From: Pelagophyceae sp. CCMP2097
Taxonomy: Eukaryota > Sar > Pelagophyceae
Assembly (NCBI GenBank): GCA_026770575.1
Contig: MU657180.1
Span: 330,568 to 394,567 of the forward strand
Reading direction: 5' to 3'
DNA: 64,000 nt
The notes beneath the pieces are model-generated. The model searched no databases, was not told where the DNA came from, and saw only the letters and a list, made by a program, of their open reading frames with translations. Every line of letters begins with the position of its first letter. The first letter of the stretch is position 1. Positions 52,226-60,935 of this stretch are shown in pieces. Both the position numbers and the translations under genes were made by a program.

Positions 52226-53914
52226 ATGTTCGTCGGGTCGCTGGCGGCGTTCCTGGTCCTGTTTCGCGGCGCGTCGGGCGGCGGGTTTGCGGCGATTGGG
52301 CTCTTCGACGCGGGCCAGCTCGGGAACCTGTCGCTCGTCGTCGGCGCCGTCGAGAAGAGAGACGCGCTCTTCGGGCAGACGGAAGCGTGGGAGCCGCGGT
52401 AAGTGCCACCAATACATGCGGATACCGTCGCGGCACTCGTCGCCGATGCGGATGCGGCTCTCGTCTAAACGCGGATGCCCTCGTGCGAGCAGGACTCGCC
52501 TCGACGCTGCTCATCTCCGCCGGCGCTAGGCTGGACAACGGCTACCCGAACGTGGTGCCGCCCCGCGCGGGCAAGCCGGCGTGGGAGCTTTTTTACGGCG
52601 ACTGCGTCAATACGTGCAAGTCGCAAGTGGTTCTGTACGCCAACTCTTCAGACGGTCTCACATGGGCCAAACCCAAGCTGGGCCTCTTCGAAATCGGCTC
52701 TGTGCGCCCGGACCTTTCCTCGATTGGATCCCAGAACAACATCCTCTTCGTCGGCGGCGGCGTCGGTGTCCTGTACGAGGAGGAGGAGGAGGACGCCTCT
52801 CAACGCTGCAAAGCCTTTGGCCCCGCGTGCTCCTCGCGCAGCGCGCACGCTGCCATGATGGACTTTGAAGCGCTCCTCATGGCGGATTTGCGCGCGCCGG
52901 AGGCTGCGCCGACGCAGCCGATCCACGCCGACTTTGGGACCTCTGCGGACGGCCTCAGGTGGACCGACGCCGGGTCGGTGGAATGGCCCGACCCGCAGCG
53001 CTTTGACTTGCAGAAATCGCCCGGCCACAACAACCTCGTCCCTTTCGGTCAAGGCGACGTCGCGACGACGCGCATCGGCTTCCAGAACTCGCCCGGCCGC
53101 GCGAGAGGTCTGGCCGCCTCGCTTTCAGCCGACTTTGGAAATGACGACCCTTTGCGCCGCGCCCGCCAACACCTTCTCCGGGACCGCGCAGGACCAGCTG
53201 GACTCGCAGGTCACGTTCCCCTGGCTCGAATTCTGGTTGGGGATTGTGATGGTCTCCGACGCCCAAAGCGAAAACGGAAGGCGAAAACGGAAGAGTCCAC
53301 TGCAGCCTGAGACTCGCCTGGTGCGCTTGACGCTGTGGCGATTGCAAAGTCGTCGTCGTCGTCGTCGGTTGGATGCGCGCGTCGACGTTTCGCCGGCGCC
53401 CGAGCCGTTGCCAGGATGGTCGTGGGTCGCCGGCGGCCTCGAGGGCCCGCAACTCATCCCGCTCGGCAAATCGGCCGCCTTTGATTCGCACGTCTGCTTC
53501 GCCGCCGCGGTGCCCGTGACGACAGACGATGGGGAGCGGCTCTACTACATGGCCGGAAACGGCCCCCACTCTGGCGACCGCAACAGCTCCTTCGGCCTCG
53601 CCACTCTGCGCAGGCACGGCTACGCCGGAGTTCGAGGCTCGGGTACCGCGACGACGAAGACACTGCTCTGCACGGGTCGGTTGCTGACCGTGACGGCCGA
53701 CGCCGCGGGCGGATCTTTCGCAGTCGGCGTTTCCGGCGCGGGGAGCGGCGTCTCGCTTTTGAGAGCCGTGCGCGTCACGACAAACGTCACCGACTTTGCC
53801 GTCTCGTTTGACGGCGGCGGCGACTTTGCGGGCTACGTCGGTCACAACGTCACGCTCGACGTCGCCTTTGACAACGCAGCTTTGTATACACTCGCCTTTA
53901 CAGACGATCCCTAA
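52226..53914 (+). CDS. Secreted five-bladed beta-propeller glycosidase-like protein (GH32/GH43 superfamily)
   Basis: Exon 1 (52226-52398) starts MFVGSLAAFLVLFRGASG, a signal peptide, and splices GTAAGT...CTAG to 52530, giving WEPRLDNGYPNVVPPRAG. Then come WELFYGDCVNTCKSQVVLYA, NSSDGLTWAKPKLGLFEIGS, and HADFGTSADGLRWTDAGSVE with GHNNLVPFGQGD. These are typical propeller blades (D-NxxYPNV, xxSxDGLxW, HNN). The frame then changes twice. DQLDSQVTFPWLEFWLGIVM (about 53190-53250) lies in a different frame from the exon before it. VHCSLRLAW (about 53300) lies in a third. The last part (53400-53914) has PQLIPLGKSAAFDSHVCFAA, RLYYMAGNGPHSGDRNSSFG, and a beta-sandwich ending TFTDDP-like. The substrate is unknown. 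Small introns or true frameshifts could explain the breaks. Confidence 0.65.
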
Positions 53915-53973
53915 CAACACCGACGCGCCTGAGACGGGCGTTCTTGACTCTCCTTAAGCTTTCTGACATTTGT

Positions 53974-55268
53974 TTATCCGTCGTGGAAGGTAGAGAGGCG
54001 GTGGTCGGCGCGGCACTGGAAGAGCCTAGTAGCGTGGCGATTATGGAAGGCTCTGTGATGCTGCTCGCCGCTCGAGGCACCAGCCTCCCCCGTCCATCCC
54101 GAGACTCGAGCCTTCCCCGTCGACCCCGTGGCGGTCAAGCATTGAAAGACGCGGGCTCTGCGCGTTTTGAGTTGGGCCGCGTCGACGTGCGTCGTCTCCG
54201 GATTGACGCAGCGCGGGAAGGCCGCGTCTCGAAAGTGCGGCGATTGTGCGTAGGCTCCGTACGCGCACGACCTTTGGCACGTCACGTAGTCGCACGTGGT
54301 GCCGCCCTGGAACCAAATCGCGCGGTGCGATGCGTAGAAGCACAAGAATATCGGAATGAACCTGACGAACCAGCCCAAGAAGTTCAGTCCCTCGGAGATG
54401 AAGATCTGGCGCCAAAAGTAAAAGGGCGGCAGACCGACGCCGTAATACGACGCGACGACGACGCAAACGAGGCAAAAGTGCACTGCGAATACTAACACCA
54501 ACGCCACGTCGCCGCGGCTTTTCAGCCTGCGGACTCTTCTGCACCAGCCGACGACGGTCTCCGCGTCGTCCTCGACGGCCGCGTCTAAATCGGCGCGGAG
54601 GAGCGGCGACCAGGCGCAGGGGCAGATGACGAGCTGGCGAATGAGGACGGCGTAGAGGATTGTCAGACCGTACTTGATCAAGTAGCCCTGGATCCGGATT
54701 GCGGCGTTGTTGCGCCAATGGTGGACGCTGTAGAAGACGGGCGTGAGGCGCGTTAAGAGGAAGTTGAAAGCGACCTGCGTGCTTCCGAGGTTCGAACGAC
54801 GTGCTTCCGAGTGTTCGAAAAACGCCCGTCCTCGAAAAGCCTCACGGTGCAGGCGAAGACGAAGAACCGTTCCTTTCTTGAAAAGGGGTGGATCGGGTGG
54901 GCCTTTGCGCATGAGACCATAGGATGGAACTGTTCCACAAACGCGCAAAAGTTCGAACAGACCGATCCGTCCGTATTCGGAAACCCAAACGTAACGGGCG
55001 CTGGCATGCCCCGCATCAGCAGAATCACCGTTTCGCGGTCACCGGGAGTGCCCAGGTACAGCGACTTTAGCAGGCGCTGTGCCTCGGCCGCCGAGGCGTC
55101 CAACTCGGCCGACCCACCGACGCGGCCGTCCTCGGCCTTCCGCACGTCGTCCATCGAGACGCAGTATTCGACGCCGCGCAAAAGACGCGTCACCTTGTCG
55201 CCGGCGGCCTCCGCTGCGCAGGTCCGAGGAGGCAGGCCCTGGAACCGCAGTGCGAAGGACCAGTGCAA
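53974..55268 (-). CDS. Multi-pass membrane protein, unknown
   Basis: Two exons (55268-54846 and 54774-53974) join in frame (FVFACT to VAFNFLLTRLTPVFY) to give 407 residues. The N-terminal 130 residues are cytosolic-type, with VILLMRGMPAPVTFGFP, then HPIHPFSRKERFFVFACTVA leading into the first membrane helix. Further hydrophobic helices are GYLIKYGLTILYAVLIRQLV, DVALVLVFAVHFCLVCVVVA and ISEGLNFLGWFVRFIPIFLC. A Cys/His-rich loop (GGTTCDYVTCQRSC) and a 90-residue polar tail follow. I count four membrane helices. The family is not recognised. An upstream exon before 55268 is possible. The tail beyond about residue 330 may come after an unseen splice. Confidence 0.65.
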
Positions 55269-55887
55269 ACGGCCAGAAAGCCCTCCAAAGTGCGGCGCCT
55301 TCAGCCCTGTCGCTCGCTGCCGTCACGGGGGCTTACCGGCGTGCGAGGGTGCTGGCGTGCTGGCGTGCTGGCGAGCTCGTCGCCGTCGCGTCGAGGGAGG
55401 CCCTTTCAAGTTCCAAGTTCTGCAGAAGGTTTCGGTGCTGCAAACAAATCCGCCTCAGGTTACGTGTCCTCCGCCAGACCTAGGCCTCGAGTGTCACTCT
55501 TTGGCAACACGCTGTTGAAGCGAGTTTGAATGCTCTGAGAAGGACCGACGGAATTTGTTTGGCCTAACGATGGTCCTTCTTCGCTTCGGGGTCTGTTGTA
55601 TTATTGCGGTCCGTTGGACCCGGTCGTCCCTTTACCAACGTACGTCACGAGACTCACTGCAGGAGAATGGGGATCACCCTAGAAGGCACCACGCGTGCAG
55701 TTCGACGCCGTTCGCGTTCGGGCCTTGAGCACGTCTTCCAAGTAGACCCTTCTTATTAACCGCTTCCAATGCGCCCAACGCGATTTAACAAGCCCCGAGG
55801 TCCCTCGCACCGCCCACAGGGCCCTCATACGCTTCGAAACTCTGTCTCCGCGAAGCGCAGCAACAAGACGAGGGCGCTGGCGACGGG

Positions 55888-56440
55888 AGGAGGGGCGCAG
55901 CGACGGCGGGGGGTCCGGGGGGCGGCCGCCCCCCCGGCACCCGGCAGAGTCCGAGGACTGTATCGCCGCCCTCAGGGAGCGGAGCGACCGGGGGGGGGGT
56001 CCGGGGCCCGGGGGGTCTCTCCCCGGCACCTGTGAGAGATTAGGGCCTGTACCGCCTCTCTCGGGGAGAGGAGCGACGGGGGGTCCGGGGGGTCTCCCCC
56101 CGGCACCCGTGAGAGTCCAAGATTTGGCGAAGGAAGCAGGTGCGAGGAGCGGAGCGACGAGTCGGAGTCGCTCCGCGACGGGCACCCCGTCGTGAGAGTC
56201 CAAGGTCTAGCGAACGATGCGGGTGCGAGGAGCGGAGCGACAAGTCGCACCGCAACGGGCGGAGAGCGCAGTGACGGCGGGGGGTCCGGGGGGAGACCCC
56301 CTGGTACCCGCGAGAGTCCAACGTCTGGCAAACAAGGCTGGTGCGAGGAGTGGAGTGACGGGTGGAGGAGCGCAGCGACGGTGGAAAGTCTGGGGGGAGA
56401 CCCCCCGGCACCCGTGAGAGTCCAAGATCTGGCTCCACCG
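55888..56440. repeat. Minisatellite, about six degenerate 80-120 bp units
   Basis: Units combine GAGCGGAGCGAC, a G-run/C-run palindrome (GGGGGGTCC...CCCCCCGGCACC) and GTGAGAGTCCAAGATCTGGC-like sequence. Starts are near 55888, 55976, 56060, 56146, 56237 and 56356. The region 55269-56870 contains no other recognisable gene. Confidence 0.8.
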
Positions 56441-56630
56441 TGCAGGTGTTTACAGGAGCAGCAGATCGAGAATTCGACGAGGACGTTGCCGCAGCGGCAG
56501 TGGCTGCGTCTCTTGCCGAAACTCAAGTTGAACGATCTGAGGCAGTGGAAGCACAGAACTATGACGTCGACTCCGATGAAGCCGCCTCGAGGGCCTCTTT
56601 AAACTCCAAAACCTGCGACTCCGACGGCCC

Positions 56631-56776
56631 GGGGCGATTCCGACGAGCAGGCAAAGCCTGGTGCGATGAATGATGAAATGTAGCAGTTTCTCGCCCCTGT
56701 CGTTTGTTGGACCCTTACAATTGTAGCCCGTCGCGCAGCCTTCCCTTTTTGCGCCGCAACGCCCCGATAGGGGGCC
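56631..56776. repeat. Dispersed repeat, family B, copy 2
   Basis: This matches 21938-22077 in the same orientation (GGGGCGATTCCGACGAGCAG against the GACTCC version, then GCGATGAATGAT). It lies just downstream of the minisatellite and directly upstream of the next gene, so it may supply promoter sequence. Confidence 0.75.
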
Positions 56777-56870
56777 GCAACCCTTTCCCCGAACACTTAT
56801 TCGACGTGTACGGACGCCCGACGGATTCTCGGCGCGCGCTCGCGGCCGCCAGTCTGCCACCACCAAGGAG

Positions 56871-57869
56871 ATGGCCGCTTCGGTGGTGGTGAAAGATGAG
56901 GAGGCGTTTGACGAGGCGGCGTTTGTGCGGCTGCGGGCGCACTACTATGATCCCGTTGTCGAGTTCAACGTCGTCGACCCGCGGACGTCGCGCTCGGGCC
57001 ACCAGCGCGTGCAGCCCCGCAAGGAGTCGCCGCCGCGCATCGACTCGAACAGCCCGGGGTTCACGGCGCTGAAGCGGGAGATCGCGGCGCTCGAGGGCCG
57101 CGGCGAGCGGCCGCGCGTGCTCGAGATGCTCCGTAAGCTCCGCGCATGGGAGGTGCGGCCGCCGTCGCTCGGCGGCGCGCAGCCGCCCTGGGCGCGATGC
57201 GAAACGGGCGGCAACGTCACGGAGACGATCGACCTGACGGCCGACGACGCCGACGTCGTCGACGTCGACCGCTACATCATCGAAGTGCTCCTCACCAAGG
57301 TCGTCGCGATAAAGAACGAGCCGGGTGGCGAGCGCCGCGTCGAGATCGCCGAGCCCGTGCGCTTTGTCGTCAAGGCCGAGCCGGACGCCGAGCCGGCAGC
57401 CGCGTCGCAGCCGAATCTGTTGCCCGGCCTCGAGGAGCAGCGCCCGCCCGCGGCCGAGAGCCTCTGTGCGGAGAGCGCGAGCGCATCCTCGCTCGAGGAC
57501 GGGCCCCGTTCGCGACAGACGCACCACCACTCGACGACCGCGGCCAGGATGCACGTCGAAGACGCCGAGGACCGCGACGCGACGGCCGGGGCGCAGCGGG
57601 TGCGCGTCGCGGAGCTCGACGACGCGCGTGTCGACGATGCGGCGGGCGGCCCGGCGCACAAGCGGCTCAAGGCCGGCGCGGCGGCGGCCCAGAGTGGCGG
57701 CGACTTCACGCGCCGAGTGCCTCGACGAGCGCCTCTCGCCGACCCGCTCGCCGCGCCTCGCACCGCCACAGCCAGCCTTGCGCGGGCGGCGGGACAACAG
57801 ATGAAACGGAAAAACTCGCGGTATCCATATGATATGCCCGCGGTGATTGAATTGGCAATCGAGCTTTAA
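56871..57869 (+). CDS. Hypothetical acidic protein with SUMO-type motifs
   Basis: An open frame of 332 residues starts MAASVVVKDEEAFDEAAFVR. Residues 115-135 (ETIDLTADDADVVDVD) contain a hydrophobic-acidic patch that looks like a SUMO-interacting motif. AIKNEP and VVKAEP nearby fit the SUMO acceptor consensus (hydrophobic-K-x-E). The middle is acidic or disordered (AESASASSLEDGPRSRQTHH) and there is a basic stretch (HKRLKA, KRKN) that could be a nuclear signal. The codon bias changes near the end (about 57800), where another frame (57847 on) takes over, so the last 20-40 codons may be intronic. I recognise no domain. A nuclear, transcription-related role is only a guess. Confidence 0.55.
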   Translation: MAASVVVKDEEAFDEAAFVRLRAHYYDPVVEFNVVDPRTSRSGHQRVQPRKESPPRIDSNSPGFTALKREIAALEGRGERPRVLEMLRKLRAWEVRPPSLGGAQPPWARCETGGNVTETIDLTADDADVVDVDRYIIEVLLTKVVAIKNEPGGERRVEIAEPVRFVVKAEPDAEPAAASQPNLLPGLEEQRPPAAESLCAESASASSLEDGPRSRQTHHHSTTAARMHVEDAEDRDATAGAQRVRVAELDDARVDDAAGGPAHKRLKAGAAAAQSGGDFTRRVPRRAPLADPLAAPRTATASLARAAGQQMKRKNSRYPYDMPAVIELAIEL

Positions 57870-57907
57870 GGCCGCTTTCCCAGGCGAGGTGCCGGCGTAC
57901 AGGCGCA

Positions 57908-58627
57908 TGCTTAAGAGCGAGGCAATGTTGGAAGACTGGCTGGCGAAATTGGAAAATCTTGGCGCGGAGAAACCCACCGCGCCTCTGAAGGACGCTCGGG
58001 GGCGCCGGACATACCAGCGTCCGACAACCGTATCGAGGACACCTGAGGATTGCTACAAAAAAGTGAACAAGTACTTGAAGGACAATGCGTCCGACGACGC
58101 CGACGCAGCCGCGCCCGCCGCGTTCGACGACGCAGGCGCGGCGTTCGACGACGCAGGCGCGGCGTCCGACGACGCAGGCGCGGCGTCCGACGACGGGGCC
58201 ACGGAGAGGTTCGGACGCGTTCAAAAAACAAACGAACCGTCGTACGCCATGGGATGGGGCAATCGTAGCTCGGCTCGGGCGCCGCCGCAGATCTCGTACG
58301 AGAAGCAGGTCATGGCCAAGGACAACGCGATGGCCAAGTGCGCCCCCCAAAGCGAGGCTGTCCCTCAAAATTCTGCCTTTCGACGGGCGCTCTAGGTACG
58401 GCTTAACTTTCGAGGAGCTGACGAAGATCCCGTGCGCGTTTCGCAGCTGCCACCTTCTAAAGCAGGAGGCGACTGCGCTCGCATCCGCCGTCGACGCCGC
58501 CATCGACGCCGTCAAGTCGGTCCTCGACGCGCTCACATCCGCCATCGACGCGCTCGCATCCGCCATCGACGCGCCCGACCGCGACGCGGCAACGTTGCCG
58601 AGCAAAAAACAAAAGACGGCCGCCTGA
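57908..58627 (+). CDS. Hypothetical protein with AAFDDAG repeats and Ala/Asp helices
   Basis: The frame opens before 57850, but its first ATG is at 57908 (MLKSEAMLEDWLAKLENLGA). It may be a 3' part of the preceding gene. Residues 60-85 hold four 7-residue units (AAFDDAG or AASDDAG, 21-bp tandem repeats at 58120-58197). The first frame stops at 58393-58395. Splicing 58296-58395 (GTACGA...TCTAG) would join PQIS to YGLTFEELTKIPCAF and continue to 58627 with SAVDAAIDAVKSVLDALTSA, repeated amphipathic helices, and a KKQKTA end like a nuclear signal. The intron donor is weak. No family is recognised. Confidence 0.45.
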
Positions 58628-58823
58628 GCGCCGCCAAAGGAATCACACGCACGAACTCGAACTAAGAGCCGCCAAAGGAATCACACGCAATACCTCGAAC
58701 TCAGAACTAAGAAATGAACTCCAGTCGACGACGCCGCGAGACCGCCGAGACATCTTGTGTGCAGGTTACAGAGTTCCGAAGGGAGTCGGACCTTTGGCGG
58801 GGTGGGTATGTCGAGTTTGGGCC

Positions 58824-59502
58824 TCAGGTGACCTGGAGGAACTTGCGGATGCGCTGCAGCAGCTCCGTCTTGACCTCGTCTGGCACCGTCGCTACGAGGC
58901 GCGCGAGGTTTGGGACAAAAATTCTGTGTCTGGGACAAAAACGACCCCGGCGGAACAAAAGACGACCGCCGCAGGCCGCGGGACAGACAAACGACGGGAG
59001 ACGCACCTCTGCCGCGCGGCGTGATCTCGGCGACCTGCGCGGCCGCGAGTGAGTGTCGAGCAGGGGCGGCGCGAGAGGACCCCGTCGGAGAAGGGATGGC
59101 GCGGGACGCACGAGCTCGTCGACGGTGATCTTCTCGAGGCCCTTGTTGCGGATCACCTCTGCGCGCGGGGGGCGCGTTACGGCACCTTCGTCGCCGCTAG
59201 GGCCGCGGACAGGGGGCGCACCTTTGCAGTATTCCTTTAACTCGTCCCGCCAGCCGCACTCGATCAGTTTTTGTCGCAGCAGCTCCTTCAGCCTGGCGGA
59301 AAGAGAGCGTGCGGCCCGCGTACGCGCGACGGAGCCCCCAAATGTACATCGGGCCGCACCTTTCTTTTTCGCCCGTCTCGACGAGCTTTTGCATAATCGA
59401 CGTGCGCACGGCGTCGTCCTTCCGCTGCCGCTCGGCCTGCGGGCTACAACGCGGGGGGTGGACGAGGGAAGCGAGGGGCGCGAGGACGCACTCTCCGGCC
59501 AT
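58824..59502 (-). CDS. ENY2: ENY2/Sus1, SAGA deubiquitinase module and TREX-2 subunit
   Basis: Six exons give 102 residues: 59502-59492, 59443-59360, 59292-59222, 59158-59112, 59034-59007 and 58891-58824. The assembled protein runs [71 protein letters not shown], and [20 protein letters not shown]. This matches ENY2 over its whole length (family about 90-105 residues). ENY2 forms a helical clamp on Sgf11/Ataxin-7L3 in the SAGA DUB module and on Sac3/GANP in TREX-2, linking H2B deubiquitination to mRNA export. The introns are 48, 67, 63, 77 and 115 bp, all GT-AG. The first exon holds only 11 coding bases. Confidence 0.93.
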
Positions 59503-59657
59503 GGCGCGCGCGCTTTTCGAGTCAAACCGGTTCCGGTAAAATTTCAGCGATATCTTTCAGTTTTGCCGTATCGCACCGCGGCGTGCGCGCCTGCCTGCTG
59601 CGCGGCGGCGCGCGGGCTCCGTCGTCGGTCGCCTTTGGGGCGCCCTTTGCGGTGGCC

Positions 59658-60197
59658 ATGCTCGGCAAACTGCTGCCGTTTCGGCTGCTGTTCTTGACGC
59701 TGCATCTTGCAACGGTCATATCCTACTACTTCCTCAAGGTCCGTCCCTGCGTGGCGGGTGGCGCTCTCATCATCCGCTAGGTGGAGTGCATCCAAGTGAC
59801 GCTGCCGCCGGTCTCGAAGTGGGACTCTCAGCGAGACATCGATAATAAGTACCGCGCCGCGCGCGACCGCGTCGACCTGGTCCTCTCTTGGTCATATGCA
59901 TGTTTCTTCTTCGAGTACTTGTGCTTGTGGACGGCGCTTTCTTTGAACTGGCCTCGAGCGACGCTCTTCAATTCCGCGACGCACGGCATCGGCGCGTTAC
60001 TAGCTCTACAGTCCCAACTCGACGCGTGGAGCTATGTAACCGCAGAGTACAACTTCGTGCTCTTCACCCTCGCGCCCGTCGTCGTCGAGTGCGCCACCCT
60101 TTGGCCGCCAAAAAACGTCTCACGCGCCGACGTAGGTCGTGCATCGTCGTCGGGTCGGGAAGGCTGCTCTACCTCGAACACCAAGCGCCGACGATGA
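59658..60197 (+). CDS. TMEM107: TMEM107-like four-helix membrane protein
   Basis: Two exons (59658-59738 and 59781-60197, intron 42 bp) give 165 residues. Order and spacing match TMEM107: RLLFLTLHLATVISYYFLKV, VSKWDSQRDIDNKYRAARDR, VDLVLSWSYACFFFEYLCLW, RATLFNSATHGIGALLALQS, WSYVTAEYNFVLFTLAPVVV, ECATLW. Four membrane helices are predicted. In animals TMEM107 is part of the transition-zone MKS module that gates cilia. Its presence suggests this organism has or had a flagellum. The last 30 residues (NVSRADVGRASSSGREG) are low complexity and may follow an unrecognised donor (GACGTAGG) near 60131. The upstream in-frame ATG at 59583 is less likely. Confidence 0.75.
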
Positions 60198-60541
60198 TGA
60201 AGCGGGCACCGACCGCCGAGGGTTCCTGGGCGTACGCGCGGTGCGCGCGCCTCGGCGCCCTGACGGCGGCGTTTTTCGGCCTCGCCCTGGGCCTGCCCCT
60301 CCTCGGCGTCGGCGCATCGCGCTCGCGTCGAAAAGGCACCAGACTCGCCGCCTTTGCTTACGCCGGCATCTGCCTCGCCATCCTCGGCGTCTTCGCGGTC
60401 GTGGGGGCGGTCTACGTCCACGTCACCTACATCGACCCGCGCGGGCCCGCGGTACCAATTGAAAAGGCCCGGCCCCTCGTGCAGCGCGGCAGGAGCAGGG
60501 AAGACGCGCTCGACTCGGACGACGAAGCCGAGAGCCCCTGA
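60194..60541 (+). CDS. Small two-helix membrane protein
   Basis: This frame of 115 residues starts MMKRAPTAEGSWAYARCARL and overlaps the end of the TMEM107-like frame by 4 bases. Two hydrophobic segments, GALTAAFFGLALGLPLLGVG and LAAFAYAGICLAILGVFAVV (with AVYVHVTYIDP), flank a basic loop (SRSRRKGTR). The C-terminus is acidic (SREDALDSDDEAESP). It may be a 3' exon of the TMEM107-like gene or a separate gene. The family is not recognised. Confidence 0.5.
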   Translation: MMKRAPTAEGSWAYARCARLGALTAAFFGLALGLPLLGVGASRSRRKGTRLAAFAYAGICLAILGVFAVVGAVYVHVTYIDPRGPAVPIEKARPLVQRGRSREDALDSDDEAESP

Positions 60542-60935
60542 TTCGCCGCCGAGGGGCCCCATTGTGTTCTATCTTGTCAACATCCCATCATCCGCTCTCT
60601 TGGGTTGAGACGTCGAGGACGAGTGTTGAGACCCCTGGGAGCTGCACGAGGAGCGCAGACACGGAGAGGGGCCAGCAGCACCCGGCTCCCGTGAAGTCAC
60701 CTGCCGCATTTGCGTGGCCAATAGGCCAATAGGATTTCTTATTTAAGCGATAAGGCCAAAATTCGGCCCGCGGGAATTCCGAAAGAGGGTGGCCCCCATC
60801 GATCTCTACGCGGCGCGCGCGCGCTCCGAGGCGGTGCTCCTCCGCGCCTGTCACCCGTGCGTCGCCGCCTTTCGTCGCGGCAGGCCGTGGAGTCCGTTTG
60901 GCGGCCTCTTCGACGGCCGTGCCGAGCGGCGCGCG
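60542..60935. other. Intergenic, promoter of the GT61 gene
   Basis: The interval has a short AT-richer stretch (about 60700-60780) before the GT61 start and no coding sequence that I can support. An upstream in-frame ATG at 60789 would add 49 residues to the next gene. Confidence 0.45.

Noticed and set aside
57706..58605. 299-codon minus ORF opposite the AAFDDAG protein
   Set aside because: It has repetitive CVVERRACVV units that mirror the 21-bp plus-strand repeat, and no domain.
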